From Alcanivorax nanhaiticus (GTDB taxonomy: Bacteria > Pseudomonadota > Gammaproteobacteria > Pseudomonadales > Alcanivoracaceae): a stretch of 64,000 bases of DNA. The position numbers and the translations under genes are program-made. Below the pieces are notes generated by a model. That model saw only the letters and a program-made list of their open reading frames with translations, searched no databases and was not told where the DNA came from. Numbering within the stretch: position 1 is the stretch's first letter; the number at the start of each line of letters is the position of its first letter. Positions 1-8,614 of this stretch are shown here, one piece after another. The stretch covers positions 124,001 through 188,000 of the forward strand of contig NZ_ARXV01000004.1 of assembly GCF_000756665.1 (NCBI RefSeq). The letters run 5' to 3'.

Positions 1-16
1 CACTGGCGCGGGTCAT
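1..16 (-). CDS. possible 5' end of a gene running off the left edge
   Basis: A minus-strand ATG at 16 is preceded by AGGAAC at a suitable distance and reads MTRAS before the window ends. It would follow olsA in the same direction. Only five codons are visible, so this rests on the ribosome binding site alone and no product can be named. The stretch 17-128 shows no other gene. Confidence 0.25.
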
Positions 17-128
17 GGAAATGGGTTCCTGATGTTGAGATGCGCCAATGCTACAACAAACGAAGGCGGCAAGCTGCAGGGCAAGACATTCCCATAGCAG
101 AGCGCCGCTGGAATGAACATGAGCGCTA

Positions 129-215
129 GCGAGTTGCGAGTTTCGAGTTTCGAGTTGCGAAAGGCAAAACCTACCCCAGCGAATTCTGAGGGTTCGAAAC
201 TCGTTACTCGCTTTG
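129..215. repeat. heptamer-repeat cassette (GAGTTTC family), copy 1
   Basis: Left arm: tandem 7-mers of GAGTTGC/GAGTTTC ending in GAAAGGCAAAA. Then a spacer of about 30 bp. Right arm: the inverted form, TTCGAAACTCGTTACTCGC. It lies directly behind the olsA stop codon (TAA, 219-221 on the minus strand). It belongs to the same family as the copies at 2135, 2788, 33694, 37911, 39421, 57486, 60839 and 63564. Confidence 0.85.
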
Positions 216-218
216 GAA

Positions 219-1004
219 TTAACCCTTTAGCTGCTGCGAGATCCGCTCCCGGGCCTGCTCACAGAGACCCTTCCGGTCTCTATCCGCTTCCAGCGGCTCA
301 CAGAAGTGCAGGCGAATACGCAACTCGCGTCTGAGCAACATGCCCCAGAGGTGGTGGTGGAATTCGTCATCACCGATGAACGCCGTAGCGGTATCCGGGG
401 CCCCCATCCCATCCAGGTAACGGATGGCCAGGGGCTGAACGGGGGTAGAAGCCAGCAGTGGTGCATCGAACAGCTGCGCAAAGAAACGACGCAACCCGGT
501 ACCGTCAGTAGTAGTGCCTTCCGGGAATACCAGCACGGTATGTCCCTGTTGAAGGCGGCTGGCGATTTCACGGGCCTTGCCCCCCGACTCTCCACTCCCT
601 CGCTTGATAAACAGGGTACCCACCGCTCGGGCCAGCTGCCCGATCAGAGGCCATTCACCCACTTCGGCCTTGGAGAGAAAATACAGGTGCCTCTGGCTGG
701 CAATCACCGGAATATCCAGCCATGAAACATGGTTGCTGACCAGAAACACGCTGCCACCCAGAGGCGTACCGGTCACCGTCAATTCAGCACCGAGAATGCG
801 TAGAAAGCGCTGACACCATCTCTGCTTGGCTGCCAGCACCCGCGGCTGCTGTGGCCACCAGAATGCGCCCAGCAGGAGTGCCAGCATAAAGCCCCACAGC
901 AAGTGGATCACGATACGCAATACCCGCCACACTCGTCTCAGCTGCGGCCAGGGGCCGTTATCCACATCGGCAATGATACTGACGCTACCGTCCACTTCAC
1001 TCAT
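219..1004 (-). CDS. olsA: 1-acyl-sn-glycerol-3-phosphate acyltransferase family protein, probable ornithine-lipid O-acyltransferase
   Basis: A 261-residue PlsC-family acyltransferase. A hydrophobic N-terminal segment (about residues 30-50) would anchor it to the inner membrane. The catalytic block NHVSWLD (91-97) and the phosphate-binding block FPEGTT (160-165) are intact. It starts 27 bp after the stop of the ornithine N-acyltransferase gene in the same direction. This is the known olsBA arrangement, in which OlsA adds the second acyl chain to lyso-ornithine lipid. Some OlsA proteins also make phosphatidic acid, so a general PlsC role cannot be excluded. The family is certain; the ornithine-lipid role comes from the neighbour. 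Confidence 0.85.
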   Translation of the reverse strand: MSEVDGSVSIIADVDNGPWPQLRRVWRVLRIVIHLLWGFMLALLLGAFWWPQQPRVLAAKQRWCQRFLRILGAELTVTGTPLGGSVFLVSNHVSWLDIPVIASQRHLYFLSKAEVGEWPLIGQLARAVGTLFIKRGSGESGGKAREIASRLQQGHTVLVFPEGTTTDGTGLRRFFAQLFDAPLLASTPVQPLAIRYLDGMGAPDTATAFIGDDEFHHHLWGMLLRRELRIRLHFCEPLEADRDRKGLCEQARERISQQLKG

Positions 1005-1031
1005 GGTCTGATCCGTTAGCTGTCAACTGAC

Positions 1032-1919
1032 TCACACCGCCTGAGCCGTTGGTGTCCCCACCACGCCGTGGCTTGGCTGCAGGAAGTGCTGCACATAACG
1101 GGCCGGCAGATCGTTCACGTCCATCAGCACAAAAAAATCCAGACAATTGAAATCCGGATCCCAGCAAGGCTCACCACAGATTTGCGCACCCATGCGCACA
1201 TAGGCCTTCAGCAGCGGCGGCATTTTCACCGCCCCCTGCGCACCGTCACCCGGCAATTTTTCCAGCTTCAGGTGTGGCACCACACGGTGTGCGGATTGAC
1301 TCAGATGTTTCTCGTTAATGCGCTGCCAGATACCCGCCACGTTATACCCTTCACCCAGCGCGATGCTGGCACAACCCAGCAGATAGCGGATGTCGTTCTC
1401 AATCATGTACTGAGCCAAACGCGCCCACAGCACCGTGATCACAGCCCCGTTGCGATGAGCAGGGTGAATACAGGTACGACCGATCTCCGCCAGTCGCCCT
1501 TCCAACCCCTGCAGCATGCTCAGATCAAATTCACCGCTGGAATAGAAACCGCCAGTGCGATGCAAGCGGTCACCCGGCAAAACCCGGGTGTAGCCCACAA
1601 TCTCACCGCTGCGATTATCCTTGACTACCAGATGCAGGCAGTGGCGATCATAGCGGTCCCGATCCAGACCGAACGGCGCACTGAAGCTGGCTCCGTATTC
1701 CTCGGAAAAAATTCGGTAGCGCATGCGCTGTACCTTGATGATTTCCCGACGGGATCGAGTGAAATAGGCAGTGAAGCGGCTCTGCCCTTCGGCATCATTC
1801 AGATCACGCAACTCACGGGGAAACCGCAGGATATCGGCCGTGGCCACAAAAGGCCGGGCCAGGGCATCTTTCAGCTGCGGGCTTAGGGCTTTGATCTTTC
1901 CTGCTGCTTGCGCAAGCAT
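1032..1919 (-). CDS. olsB: L-ornithine N-alpha-acyltransferase (OlsB, GNAT/hemolysin-like fold)
   Basis: About 295 residues. OlsB transfers a 3-hydroxyacyl chain from ACP to the alpha-amino group of ornithine, making lyso-ornithine lipid, a phosphorus-free membrane lipid often used under phosphate limitation. Recognisable blocks are the RYRIFSEEYG region, the LHLVVKDN..GEIVGYTRVL core, and EIGRTCIHPAHRNGAVI, which resembles the acyl-donor loop of this family. The start is set at the ATG at 1919 because GGAG lies six bases upstream; an upstream in-frame GTG at 1931 lacks this. It forms an operon with the downstream PlsC-type gene. No regulatory site such as a Pho box was identified. Confidence 0.88.
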   Translation of the reverse strand: MLAQAAGKIKALSPQLKDALARPFVATADILRFPRELRDLNDAEGQSRFTAYFTRSRREIIKVQRMRYRIFSEEYGASFSAPFGLDRDRYDRHCLHLVVKDNRSGEIVGYTRVLPGDRLHRTGGFYSSGEFDLSMLQGLEGRLAEIGRTCIHPAHRNGAVITVLWARLAQYMIENDIRYLLGCASIALGEGYNVAGIWQRINEKHLSQSAHRVVPHLKLEKLPGDGAQGAVKMPPLLKAYVRMGAQICGEPCWDPDFNCLDFFVLMDVNDLPARYVQHFLQPSHGVVGTPTAQAV

Positions 1920-1986
1920 GGCGTACTCCACTGGTAGTTTCCCGCAGTGTCGTATTGCGCCATGGCAAGGCGGTGACGATTGGGTG

Positions 1987-2030
1987 ACAGTTCAGTTAAT
2001 AGTGAATAGTTAATAATTAATAGTTGCGCG
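1987..2030. repeat. heptamer tandem repeat, AATAGTG/AATAGTT family (copy B1)
   Basis: Tandem 7-mers of the type GTTAATA and GTGAATA end in GTTGCGCG. The following bases, GTGTGGCG and then GCCCGCGCACCAC and TTTTTTGTAGG, recur in inverted order behind copy B3 (3076 down to about 2950). It lies in the divergent region between olsB and the CDGSH gene. Confidence 0.75.
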
Positions 2031-2134
2031 TGTGGCGGTGGTGGGTGCGGAAAGGGCGGTGCCCGCGCACCACAGCGGGTGCCGGCCGCGATGTTTTTTG
2101 TAGGAGTTCCACCGGTTGGACGCACCGAGCGAAA

Positions 2135-2223
2135 GCGAGTTGCGAGTTGCGAGTTGCGAAAATCAAAACCTGTGGGCGCGGGAAGGGTTGGCCTTTCGAA
2201 ACTCGTTACTCGTAACTCGCTTC
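2135..2223. repeat. heptamer-repeat cassette (GAGTTTC family), copy 2
   Basis: Left arm of three or more GAGTTGC units ending GAAAATCAAAA, then a GC-rich spacer of about 25 bp, then the right arm CTTTCGAAACTCGTTACTCG extended by GTAACTCGC. With B1 it forms a composite B-then-A block (1987-2223) upstream of the CDGSH gene. It is the only copy in a divergent, promoter-side intergenic region. Confidence 0.85.
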
Positions 2224-2286
2224 TTATCTCTGCCCCTCGCTGTCGCTAGGATCGCTTGCAGGCAAGCCTACAGAAAGACCAATCGT

Positions 2287-2320
2287 AGGGCGGAAATGCC
2301 TCAGGGCATCCCCGCCATTA
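2287..2320 (+). repeat. half copy of the GTAGGGCGGAAATG palindromic repeat
   Basis: The bases GTAGGGCGGAAATGCCTCAG and the following GGCATC-CCGCC match the left half of the long palindrome at 28670-28751 almost exactly. The right half is absent, so this is a solitary REP-like half site, 47 bp ahead of the CDGSH gene. Confidence 0.75.
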
Positions 2321-2366
2321 GGCCTTGCCGCAATAGCCAACGCCCATTCAGGAATCAGGATCTGCC

Positions 2367-2609
2367 ATGAAGAAACCCGTCGCGACTCGCTGGCCCTACC
2401 CCTTGCCGGTGAAAAAAGGCGAAACCGTGCACTGGTGTTCTTGCGGAAAAAGCACCAATCAACCCTTCTGCGACGGCAGCCATAAAGGCACCGATTTCCA
2501 ACCCGAAGCCTTTACGGCCAAGAAAGACTGCATCGTGTTTTTCTGTGGCTGCAAACGTAGCAAGAAAGGCATGGTATGTGACGGCAGCCACAGCAAGATC
2601 AGTGAATAG
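2367..2609 (+). CDS. small double-CDGSH iron-sulfur protein
   Basis: 80 residues with two CDGSH-type 2Fe-2S motifs: WCSCGKS...PFCDGSH (about residues 23-38) and FCGCKRS...MVCDGSH (about 59-75). Each supplies three cysteines and one histidine, the MitoNEET-family cluster ligation. Short soluble double-CDGSH proteins are widespread in bacteria, with a redox or cluster-transfer role that is not settled. The ATG follows GGA at about eight bases. It is monocistronic, convergent with ppc, and flanked on both sides by inverted copies of the composite heptamer repeat. Its TAG stop is part of the first repeat unit downstream. Confidence 0.88.
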   Translation: MKKPVATRWPYPLPVKKGETVHWCSCGKSTNQPFCDGSHKGTDFQPEAFTAKKDCIVFFCGCKRSKKGMVCDGSHSKISE

Positions 2610-2636
2610 TGAAGGGTTAACAGTGAACAGCGCGCG
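2604..2636. repeat. heptamer tandem repeat, AACAGTG family (copy B2)
   Basis: GTGAATAGTGAAGGG and TTAACAGTGAACAG are 7-bp units overlapping the stop codon of the CDGSH gene, ending CGCGCG. It pairs as an inverted arm with B3 at 3038-3076. The two enclose the GAGTTTC cassette at 2788-2880, making a nested inverted structure in the 468-bp gap. Confidence 0.8.
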
Positions 2637-2787
2637 TTAGCACGATGAGGCAGCCTGAAAGAAAAGAGGCCGCGCATGACATTTCGTGCGAACCTTGTCC
2701 CTCACTCAAACATTAAAAAAACTGCTGTGGGAACGTAGCGCAACGGAGTAACGCACGGAGTGCGGCCCGAAGGGTGAGCAAGGGATG

Positions 2788-2880
2788 AGAAGCGAGTTGC
2801 GAGTAACGAGTTTCGAAAAGCCAACCCCAAGACCCGCAGACGCCATGTTCTGATTTTTGCCTTTCGTGACTCGCTTCGCT
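2788..2880. repeat. heptamer-repeat cassette (GAGTTTC family), copy 3
   Basis: Left arm AAGCGAGTTGCGAGTAACGA and GTTTCGAAAAGC; spacer of about 40 bp ending in a T run; right arm TTTTGCCTTTCGTGACTCGC. The tail continues into CGCTTCGCTC motifs. It lies between the convergent CDGSH and ppc genes. Confidence 0.8.
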
Positions 2881-3037
2881 CGATTCGTCCCTCACCGAGC
2901 GAAGCGAAGGAACGCCTTCCTAGGCGGCCCCAAAGGGGTGAGCGAAGCGAATAACCGGAACGCCTACAAAAAACCATCGCAGCTAGCCGCCGACAGTGGT
3001 GCGCGGGCACAACACTTCCTGCCCCGTCGTCGCCACA

Positions 3038-3076
3038 CGCGCAACTGTTCACTATTCACTGTTAACTGTTCACTGC
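3038..3076. repeat. heptamer tandem repeat, AACAGTG family, inverted (copy B3)
   Basis: Read on the minus strand it starts two bases after the ppc stop codon: GCAGTG, AACAGTT, AACAGTG, AATAGTG, AACAGTT, then GCGCGTG. The roughly 110 bp that follow on the minus strand share blocks with the segment after B1, such as GTTGCGCGTGTGGCG, GCCCGCGCACCAC and TTTTTTGTAGG. Confidence 0.8.
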
Positions 3077-3077
3077 C

Positions 3078-5744
3078 TTACCCAGTGTTGCGCAGCCCCG
3101 CCGCAATCCCCGCGATGGTTACCATCAATGCGCTCTCCAGAGTTTCATCTCCATCCTGTTCGCGCAGCCGCGCCATCAGCTCCGCCTGCAGAAGATGCAG
3201 AGGATCAGTGTAAGGATCACGCACCCGAATAGACCAACGCATCACCGGGTTGTTCTCCAGCAAATCCTCGCGGCCGGTGAGGCCACCCAGGGCGGCAACA
3301 CAGGAGGTGAGTTTTTCCCGCAACACGTCCCCCAGTTTCTGCAAGCCCTCATCAGTACCGGCAAGTCTCTGCTCATACCAGGCCGCCACATTAAGATCGG
3401 CCTTGGCCAGCACCATTTCCAGCATGTCCACCACGCCCTGGAAAAACGGCCAGTGATCGGCCATCTCCCTCACACGGGCGGATTGTTCGGGATCGGCCAG
3501 CGCTTCCTCCAAAGCACCGCCGGTACCCAACCAGGCGGGCAACATCAAACGGATCTGCGTCCAGGCGAACACCCAGGGAATCGCTCTTAACGAGCCGATA
3601 CCGGCATCCGCCTTACGCCGCGCAGGACGACTGCCCAAAGCAAGACGGGACAACTCGGTTTCCGGCGTCACCGTGCGCAGGTAACGCACCAGTTCCGGTT
3701 CATCCCGCACTACACCGCGATACCCTGCCACGGACACATCTGTCAGGGTTTGCATCTGCTCCCGCCAGGCCGGTTCTGGCACGCGGGGAGGCAACAACGT
3801 GGCTTCCAGTGTGGCTGCCACATATTGGGCAAGATTGAACACCGCCACAGCGGGGCGGCCATACTTGAAGCGAATCACCTCACCCTGCTCGGTGACGCGA
3901 ATCCGGCCTGCCACCGAGCCCGGCGGTTGTGACAACAACGCCATTCGCGAGGGCGCTCCACCGCGGGAAATGGAACCGCCGCGGCCATGGAAAAGGGTTA
4001 ACGGAATGCCGTGCTCTGCGAACAATGCCGTGAGTTTCTCCTGAGCACGATATTGTGCCCAGGCCGCACCCAGAAACCCGGCGTCCTTGGCCGAATCCGA
4101 ATAACCAATCATGACTTCCTGACCACCCGCTACCCGCTCTCGGTAGAAAGGAATGGCCATCAGCGCACGCATGGTGTCTTCCGCACCATCGAGATCTGCC
4201 AACGTCTCGAACAGGGGCACGACACGCATGGGTTCAGCTACCCCGGCAATCTTCTGCAACAGCATCACTGCCAGCACATCGGACGGCGTGGTCGCCATGG
4301 AAATCACATACGCTCCCAACCCCTCGCTGCCCTGCTCCGCAATCACCGCGCAAGTATCCAGCACCTCTGCCACTTCTGCGGTGCACTCCTCACTGCTGCG
4401 GAAACCGGCATCAATCAATGGTCGGCGCGCCTGCAGTTCTTCGATCAGAAAAGCCTGGCGCCGCTCTTCATCCCACTGCTGATAACTCCCCAGCTGCAAG
4501 TAGCGAGTAATGGCATCCAGTGCATCACTGTGACGGGTAGATTCCTGCCGAACATCCAGACGCAACAGGGTAATGCCAAAACAGTTGAGGCGGCGCAGGG
4601 TATTCTTCAAGTCACCATTGGCGATATCGGCCAACCCGACTTCGCGCAAGGACTGGTCGATGAGCTTCAACGGTTCAAGCAATTGTTCCCGAAACGCAAA
4701 CCCCTCGCCTTCCGGCACTGGCAGACCATCCACCTGTGCCTCCAACTGGCGGCGTGTCAGCTTGAGACGGGCACGTACTCCGCGCAGCAATACCCGGTAG
4801 GGTTCATTGCTGGGCCCGGTGACCGCCAGCAAGGCATCGCTGGCCATTTCCATGGAAAGATCCGCCAACAGATTTTCCACATCACGCAGATACAGATCCG
4901 CCGCCATCCATCGCGCCAGCAGTAACACCTCCCGGGTTACCGCCGCCGTCACATTGGGGTTACCGTCCCGGTCACCGCCCATCCACGACGCCAGTTTCAC
5001 CGGCGCCCAATCAGCCGGAGGCTGGGGCAAGCCACGTTCTTCAAGCTGGTTTTCCAGCTGACGCACCATGTCCGGTACCGCCTGCCACAGAGATTGCTCA
5101 ATGGTGGCAAACCCCCACTTGGCTTCATCTACCGGAGTCGGTTTTTCGCGGCGAATTTCATCTGTGCTCCACGCCGCCAGAATGACCCGGCGTAAACGTG
5201 CACGCAGGCTGCGCCGTTCTTCATCATTCAAGTCAGAGCGATCCAGCTCGCCGAGCAAGTCAGCCATCTGGTCGTATTTACGAATCAGGGTGCGACGCGT
5301 GACTTCGGTGGGATGGGCAGTCAGCACCAGCTCCACGGACAAGTCATGCAGCGTCTCGCCAAGCCTGGCATCCGCAACCCCTTCCTCCTTGAGGCGCGCC
5401 AACACATCCAGTAAACCTTGATCGCCACCCGGGTCGCCGGGATAACGCTGATGCTGCCTGTGCAGGCGTTCACGATGGTGCTGCTCGGCAATGTTGCTCA
5501 GGTTGAGAAACTGGCTGAACGCCCGCGCGACTTCCAGCAGAGTGTCGTCATCCAGAGGGGACAACAGCTCCCTCAACGAGGAAAGCGGCGTCCCCTGCTC
5601 ACCCCGGGTGGCCACCGATGCCTTGCGAATGCGCTCGATGGTGTCGAATAACCCGTCCCCGGCCTGCTGACGAAGACACTCTCCCAGCAAATCACCCAGT
5701 AAACGAACATTGTCCCGTAATGGTGCATTGACGTTGAGATCCAC
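3078..5744 (-). CDS. ppc: phosphoenolpyruvate carboxylase
   Basis: An 888-residue full-length PEP carboxylase, which converts PEP and bicarbonate to oxaloacetate to refill the TCA cycle. Signatures seen in order: LTAHPTEVTRRT (active-site His near residue 138), SWMGGDRDGNPNVT, MIGYSDSAKDAG, FHGRGGSISRGG (the mobile Gly-rich loop), EQGEVIRFKYG, and the C-terminal R-N-T-G that enters the active site in this family. It is cytosolic. The gene stands alone, divergent from the degenerate-GGDEF gene (152 bp apart) and convergent with the CDGSH gene. Its stop codon is followed immediately by heptamer repeats. Confidence 0.97.
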   Translation of the reverse strand: MDLNVNAPLRDNVRLLGDLLGECLRQQAGDGLFDTIERIRKASVATRGEQGTPLSSLRELLSPLDDDTLLEVARAFSQFLNLSNIAEQHHRERLHRQHQRYPGDPGGDQGLLDVLARLKEEGVADARLGETLHDLSVELVLTAHPTEVTRRTLIRKYDQMADLLGELDRSDLNDEERRSLRARLRRVILAAWSTDEIRREKPTPVDEAKWGFATIEQSLWQAVPDMVRQLENQLEERGLPQPPADWAPVKLASWMGGDRDGNPNVTAAVTREVLLLARWMAADLYLRDVENLLADLSMEMASDALLAVTGPSNEPYRVLLRGVRARLKLTRRQLEAQVDGLPVPEGEGFAFREQLLEPLKLIDQSLREVGLADIANGDLKNTLRRLNCFGITLLRLDVRQESTRHSDALDAITRYLQLGSYQQWDEERRQAFLIEELQARRPLIDAGFRSSEECTAEVAEVLDTCAVIAEQGSEGLGAYVISMATTPSDVLAVMLLQKIAGVAEPMRVVPLFETLADLDGAEDTMRALMAIPFYRERVAGGQEVMIGYSDSAKDAGFLGAAWAQYRAQEKLTALFAEHGIPLTLFHGRGGSISRGGAPSRMALLSQPPGSVAGRIRVTEQGEVIRFKYGRPAVAVFNLAQYVAATLEATLLPPRVPEPAWREQMQTLTDVSVAGYRGVVRDEPELVRYLRTVTPETELSRLALGSRPARRKADAGIGSLRAIPWVFAWTQIRLMLPAWLGTGGALEEALADPEQSARVREMADHWPFFQGVVDMLEMVLAKADLNVAAWYEQRLAGTDEGLQKLGDVLREKLTSCVAALGGLTGREDLLENNPVMRWSIRVRDPYTDPLHLLQAELMARLREQDGDETLESALMVTIAGIAAGLRNTG

Positions 5745-5896
5745 ACAGCCTCCTTGGAATTGTGCACAAATCCTGACCGGTTATGACGCTTTCATGGCGT
5801 TACATAACAGTTTTAACAAGATTACCCCTGCAGGCATCTTTATTCCTCTGCCCGGCTATCGCAACATAGGCGCCTCAGTCACAAGGGCAAAAGATT

Positions 5897-6838
5897 ATGA
5901 GCACAACAAGCCGCATCACGTCTGACCAAGGTGTCGTGCTTATGCAGTATCTGGCCAGGGCGTTATTCGCTTTGCTGGCCGTCTTTTACTTCCATAATAC
6001 GGACCAGTTCTATTTTGCCCTGCCCCAGGCAACACCATGTCTGCTATTTTTTGCCTATGCAGGTTTGCAGCTTGCGCTGTTGATCTGGCGGCCCAGCAAC
6101 GGCGATGTGTTTTCCTCCGCGTTGGATCTGCTCACCCTGGGCATTGTGATGTTGCTGGATGCAGGCAGCCCGCCCCCCACCATGGCGCTGCTGTTTGTGG
6201 CGGTTCTCAGCAACGGTCTGCTTCATGGCCTGAAACGTTTTCTGATCATGCTGGCCGGCGCGGAAATCGTATTGGCTTTTGTATTGCCCATTCGTTTGAG
6301 CTACGCCTCCACCCCGGACAGCTCAGCCAGTCTGTTCCTGATGGCCGCCCTGAGCATCTGCATGCTGTATTTCGGTCTGATGATCTGGCGCAATCAGGTG
6401 CTGGCCCGAGCCGCACTGGAGGCCACATGGCGGGACCCGGATACCGATTTCATCAGCCGCGAAGCATTAGTCAGCACTGCCGGGTGGCTGGTGCCCTTGC
6501 ACGATCGCATTTCATCCCCGCTCACATTGGTCCTGATTCAGCATGACGAATTGCCACAGCTCTCTGACCAGGTAGCCCAGCGCATTCGCCGCAGCGATGT
6601 GGCCGCCCGTTATGATGCTACCCAGCTTGCGCTGCTGCTGCCCTGCACCGCCACTGCGGCCGCAGAACAACTGCTCAATGACCTGCGGGATCGCCACCCA
6701 GGCATGCGTGCCGCATTGATGACCCTGGCCGATGGCGACATTGCCCTGGAACAGGCATTGGCCCATCTGGAACAGACCATGGCGCGCACCACAGAGGACG
6801 ACAGCCACTGGCTCGCCCATGCTGCGCCGATTCACTAA
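5897..6838 (+). CDS. inner-membrane protein with a degenerate GGDEF domain
   Basis: 313 residues. The first about 170 residues hold six or so hydrophobic segments (for example LARALFALLAVFYF, LLFFAYAGLQLALLIW, LFLMAALSICMLYFGLMIW). The soluble C-terminus retains the outer framework of a diguanylate cyclase: DPDTDFISREAL in place of D-LTGLxNR, SPLTLVLIQHDEL for the core strand, and RRSDVAARYDATQLALLLPC for the signature strand. The GGDEF residues are replaced by YDATQ, and the segment with the metal/nucleotide Asp (FKxIND) is shortened. Cyclase activity is therefore not expected; a regulatory role is possible. A second in-frame ATG at 5942 (residue 16) is another possible start. Single gene between ppc and the first protease. 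Confidence 0.7.
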   Translation: MSTTSRITSDQGVVLMQYLARALFALLAVFYFHNTDQFYFALPQATPCLLFFAYAGLQLALLIWRPSNGDVFSSALDLLTLGIVMLLDAGSPPPTMALLFVAVLSNGLLHGLKRFLIMLAGAEIVLAFVLPIRLSYASTPDSSASLFLMAALSICMLYFGLMIWRNQVLARAALEATWRDPDTDFISREALVSTAGWLVPLHDRISSPLTLVLIQHDELPQLSDQVAQRIRRSDVAARYDATQLALLLPCTATAAAEQLLNDLRDRHPGMRAALMTLADGDIALEQALAHLEQTMARTTEDDSHWLAHAAPIH

Positions 6839-6913
6839 CGAGTCACTACATACCTTCACACAACGCCGCAATGTAAACCGATACACTGAGCAAAATGTCT
6901 TCAAGGCGCTTGC

Positions 6914-8602
6914 ATGCAGTACCTACGGTTCATTGCGGCGGGACTGCTGATCAACCTGATCATCCCGTCCCATGCCAGCGATACTCACACTGACACCCAG
7001 ACAGCGAGTCCTCGCATTGTCGGCGGCACCGATGCACCAGTTAACCGCTGGCCCTGGATGGCCCAGCTGGCCATCGTGGACCCCTTCCTGAGTGGCGGCT
7101 ATCTCCTGTGTGGAGCCAGCCAGATCAGCACCCGCTGGATTCTCACCGCAGCACACTGTCTGGAATACAGCAACGGCAACCCCGCCGCAGCCGGTAATGT
7201 GTACGTCTTCATTGGTGATGCCGAACGCAATAACGCGCCTACCAGTGGCATCCGCGCGCAGCAATTGCTGGTTCACCGTCAGTATTCCGATCTGGAACAT
7301 GACCTGGCACTGATTCGCATTCCTGCCCGCAGCAACAGCCAGTGGCCCAGCATTATTCCTTCCGAGAATCTCGACGCCCTGGAGAATGCACCCTTTGCGC
7401 AACGGGATGAGGCCGTTACAGCCCTGGGCTGGGGCGATACCGGCAGCGGCATCAGTAGCGACCTGCAGGAAGTTCAGCTGGACTATGTGCCGCGCGGAGA
7501 ATGTCGGCAACGTTCACCTCTGGCCATCTCGGATTTTGTCATTTGTGCTGCAGAGCTGAATCCTGTTAGCGGCCAGAATCAGGACACCTGTTTTGGCGAT
7601 AGCGGCGGTCCATTATTTCTCGGCCGTGACCGCTCCCCCTGGTTGGCCGGAGTGACCAGTTTCGGAGAAGCCACCTGTGCCACCGGCAACCCCGGTGGTT
7701 ATACCCATCTGGCATCAGAAACCGCAGAAATAGAAGCGCTGTCCGCTTCCGCAGGCTTCCCTCTGGTAGACCTGAATCTGTTCTGGAGTTTTTCCGCCCC
7801 CAACCGCTTTTATCTGAGCCCCGGCGCAAGCAAGACACTCACCCTGACACTGGAAAACAACGGAACCAATCTGATTACCGATCCAACCCTGAGCCTGTCC
7901 CTCTCGGGAGCCACCTTGGCCACAGCCGAGTGGAACAACTGCAGTAGCGGTCTGCTGAGCGGCAACCGTTGTACGCCGGTGAGCAATTTTTCAGGTAGCC
8001 GCACCCAGGCACTGAGCGTCAACGGCAACAACGGTCAGGATCAGGTCGTCACCGTGACCGTACAGGGCAGTGCGGATCAGGAAGACTACCGACGCCGTAA
8101 CAACAACCTGCAACAGGTAGTGGTGTTCTCCAACAACCCGGACATCGCCCTGAGCGCCAACCAGACCGGCAGCAGCGCCACCCGCGCCACCGTGGCGGTT
8201 ACCCTGCGCAATCTTTCTACCCTCAATGCGGCCACCGGCACCGCCATTACCTTCACCCTGCCTGCGGGCATGAACCTGGACAATGCCGCCGCACAGGGCT
8301 GCCTGGGCACCAGCCCGACCCGCTGCCCTCTCGGCAATCTGGCGGCCGGCACCAGCAAGGTTTTGAATCTGCAGATCAGCAGCAATAACGGTGTCTCCCG
8401 CACTCTCAACTTACAGGCGACCCTGAATGAACAGGACGTGCCCGCCGGAGACAGTCAGCAATCCGTAGCGCTACGCTTCAGCACCGCGCCCACCTCCAGC
8501 GGTTCCGGCGGCGGCGGAGGGGGCGGTGGTGGCAACCTCGGAATCGTTGCTCTGCTCACCCTGCTGTTTCTCAACCGACGCAAGCAGCGACTAACGACGT
8601 GA
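6914..8602 (+). CDS. secreted trypsin-like serine protease with GlyGly-CTERM tail
   Basis: 562 residues. Signal peptide about 1-22, then the activation site RIVGG (34-38), where cleavage would free the new N-terminus. The catalytic triad is visible: His81 in LTAAHC, Asp130 in EHDLALI, Ser230 in GDSGGP. Asp224, six residues before the serine, predicts cleavage after Arg/Lys. After the protease domain (to about 275) come beta-rich regions resembling DUF11-type repeats. The tail is a glycine run followed by a hydrophobic helix and NRRKQR, the GlyGly-CTERM signal processed by rhombosortase in species with type II secretion. Surface anchoring or release is inferred. Its relative lies at 9798. Confidence 0.9.
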   Translation: MQYLRFIAAGLLINLIIPSHASDTHTDTQTASPRIVGGTDAPVNRWPWMAQLAIVDPFLSGGYLLCGASQISTRWILTAAHCLEYSNGNPAAAGNVYVFIGDAERNNAPTSGIRAQQLLVHRQYSDLEHDLALIRIPARSNSQWPSIIPSENLDALENAPFAQRDEAVTALGWGDTGSGISSDLQEVQLDYVPRGECRQRSPLAISDFVICAAELNPVSGQNQDTCFGDSGGPLFLGRDRSPWLAGVTSFGEATCATGNPGGYTHLASETAEIEALSASAGFPLVDLNLFWSFSAPNRFYLSPGASKTLTLTLENNGTNLITDPTLSLSLSGATLATAEWNNCSSGLLSGNRCTPVSNFSGSRTQALSVNGNNGQDQVVTVTVQGSADQEDYRRRNNNLQQVVVFSNNPDIALSANQTGSSATRATVAVTLRNLSTLNAATGTAITFTLPAGMNLDNAAAQGCLGTSPTRCPLGNLAAGTSKVLNLQISSNNGVSRTLNLQATLNEQDVPAGDSQQSVALRFSTAPTSSGSGGGGGGGGGNLGIVALLTLLFLNRRKQRLTT

Positions 8603-8614
8603 ATCAACAGTGAT

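Noticed and set aside
113-334. Short plus-strand frame over the left repeat
   Set aside because: It reads through the heptamer cassette and the end of olsA; no ribosome binding site and repeat-derived protein sequence.
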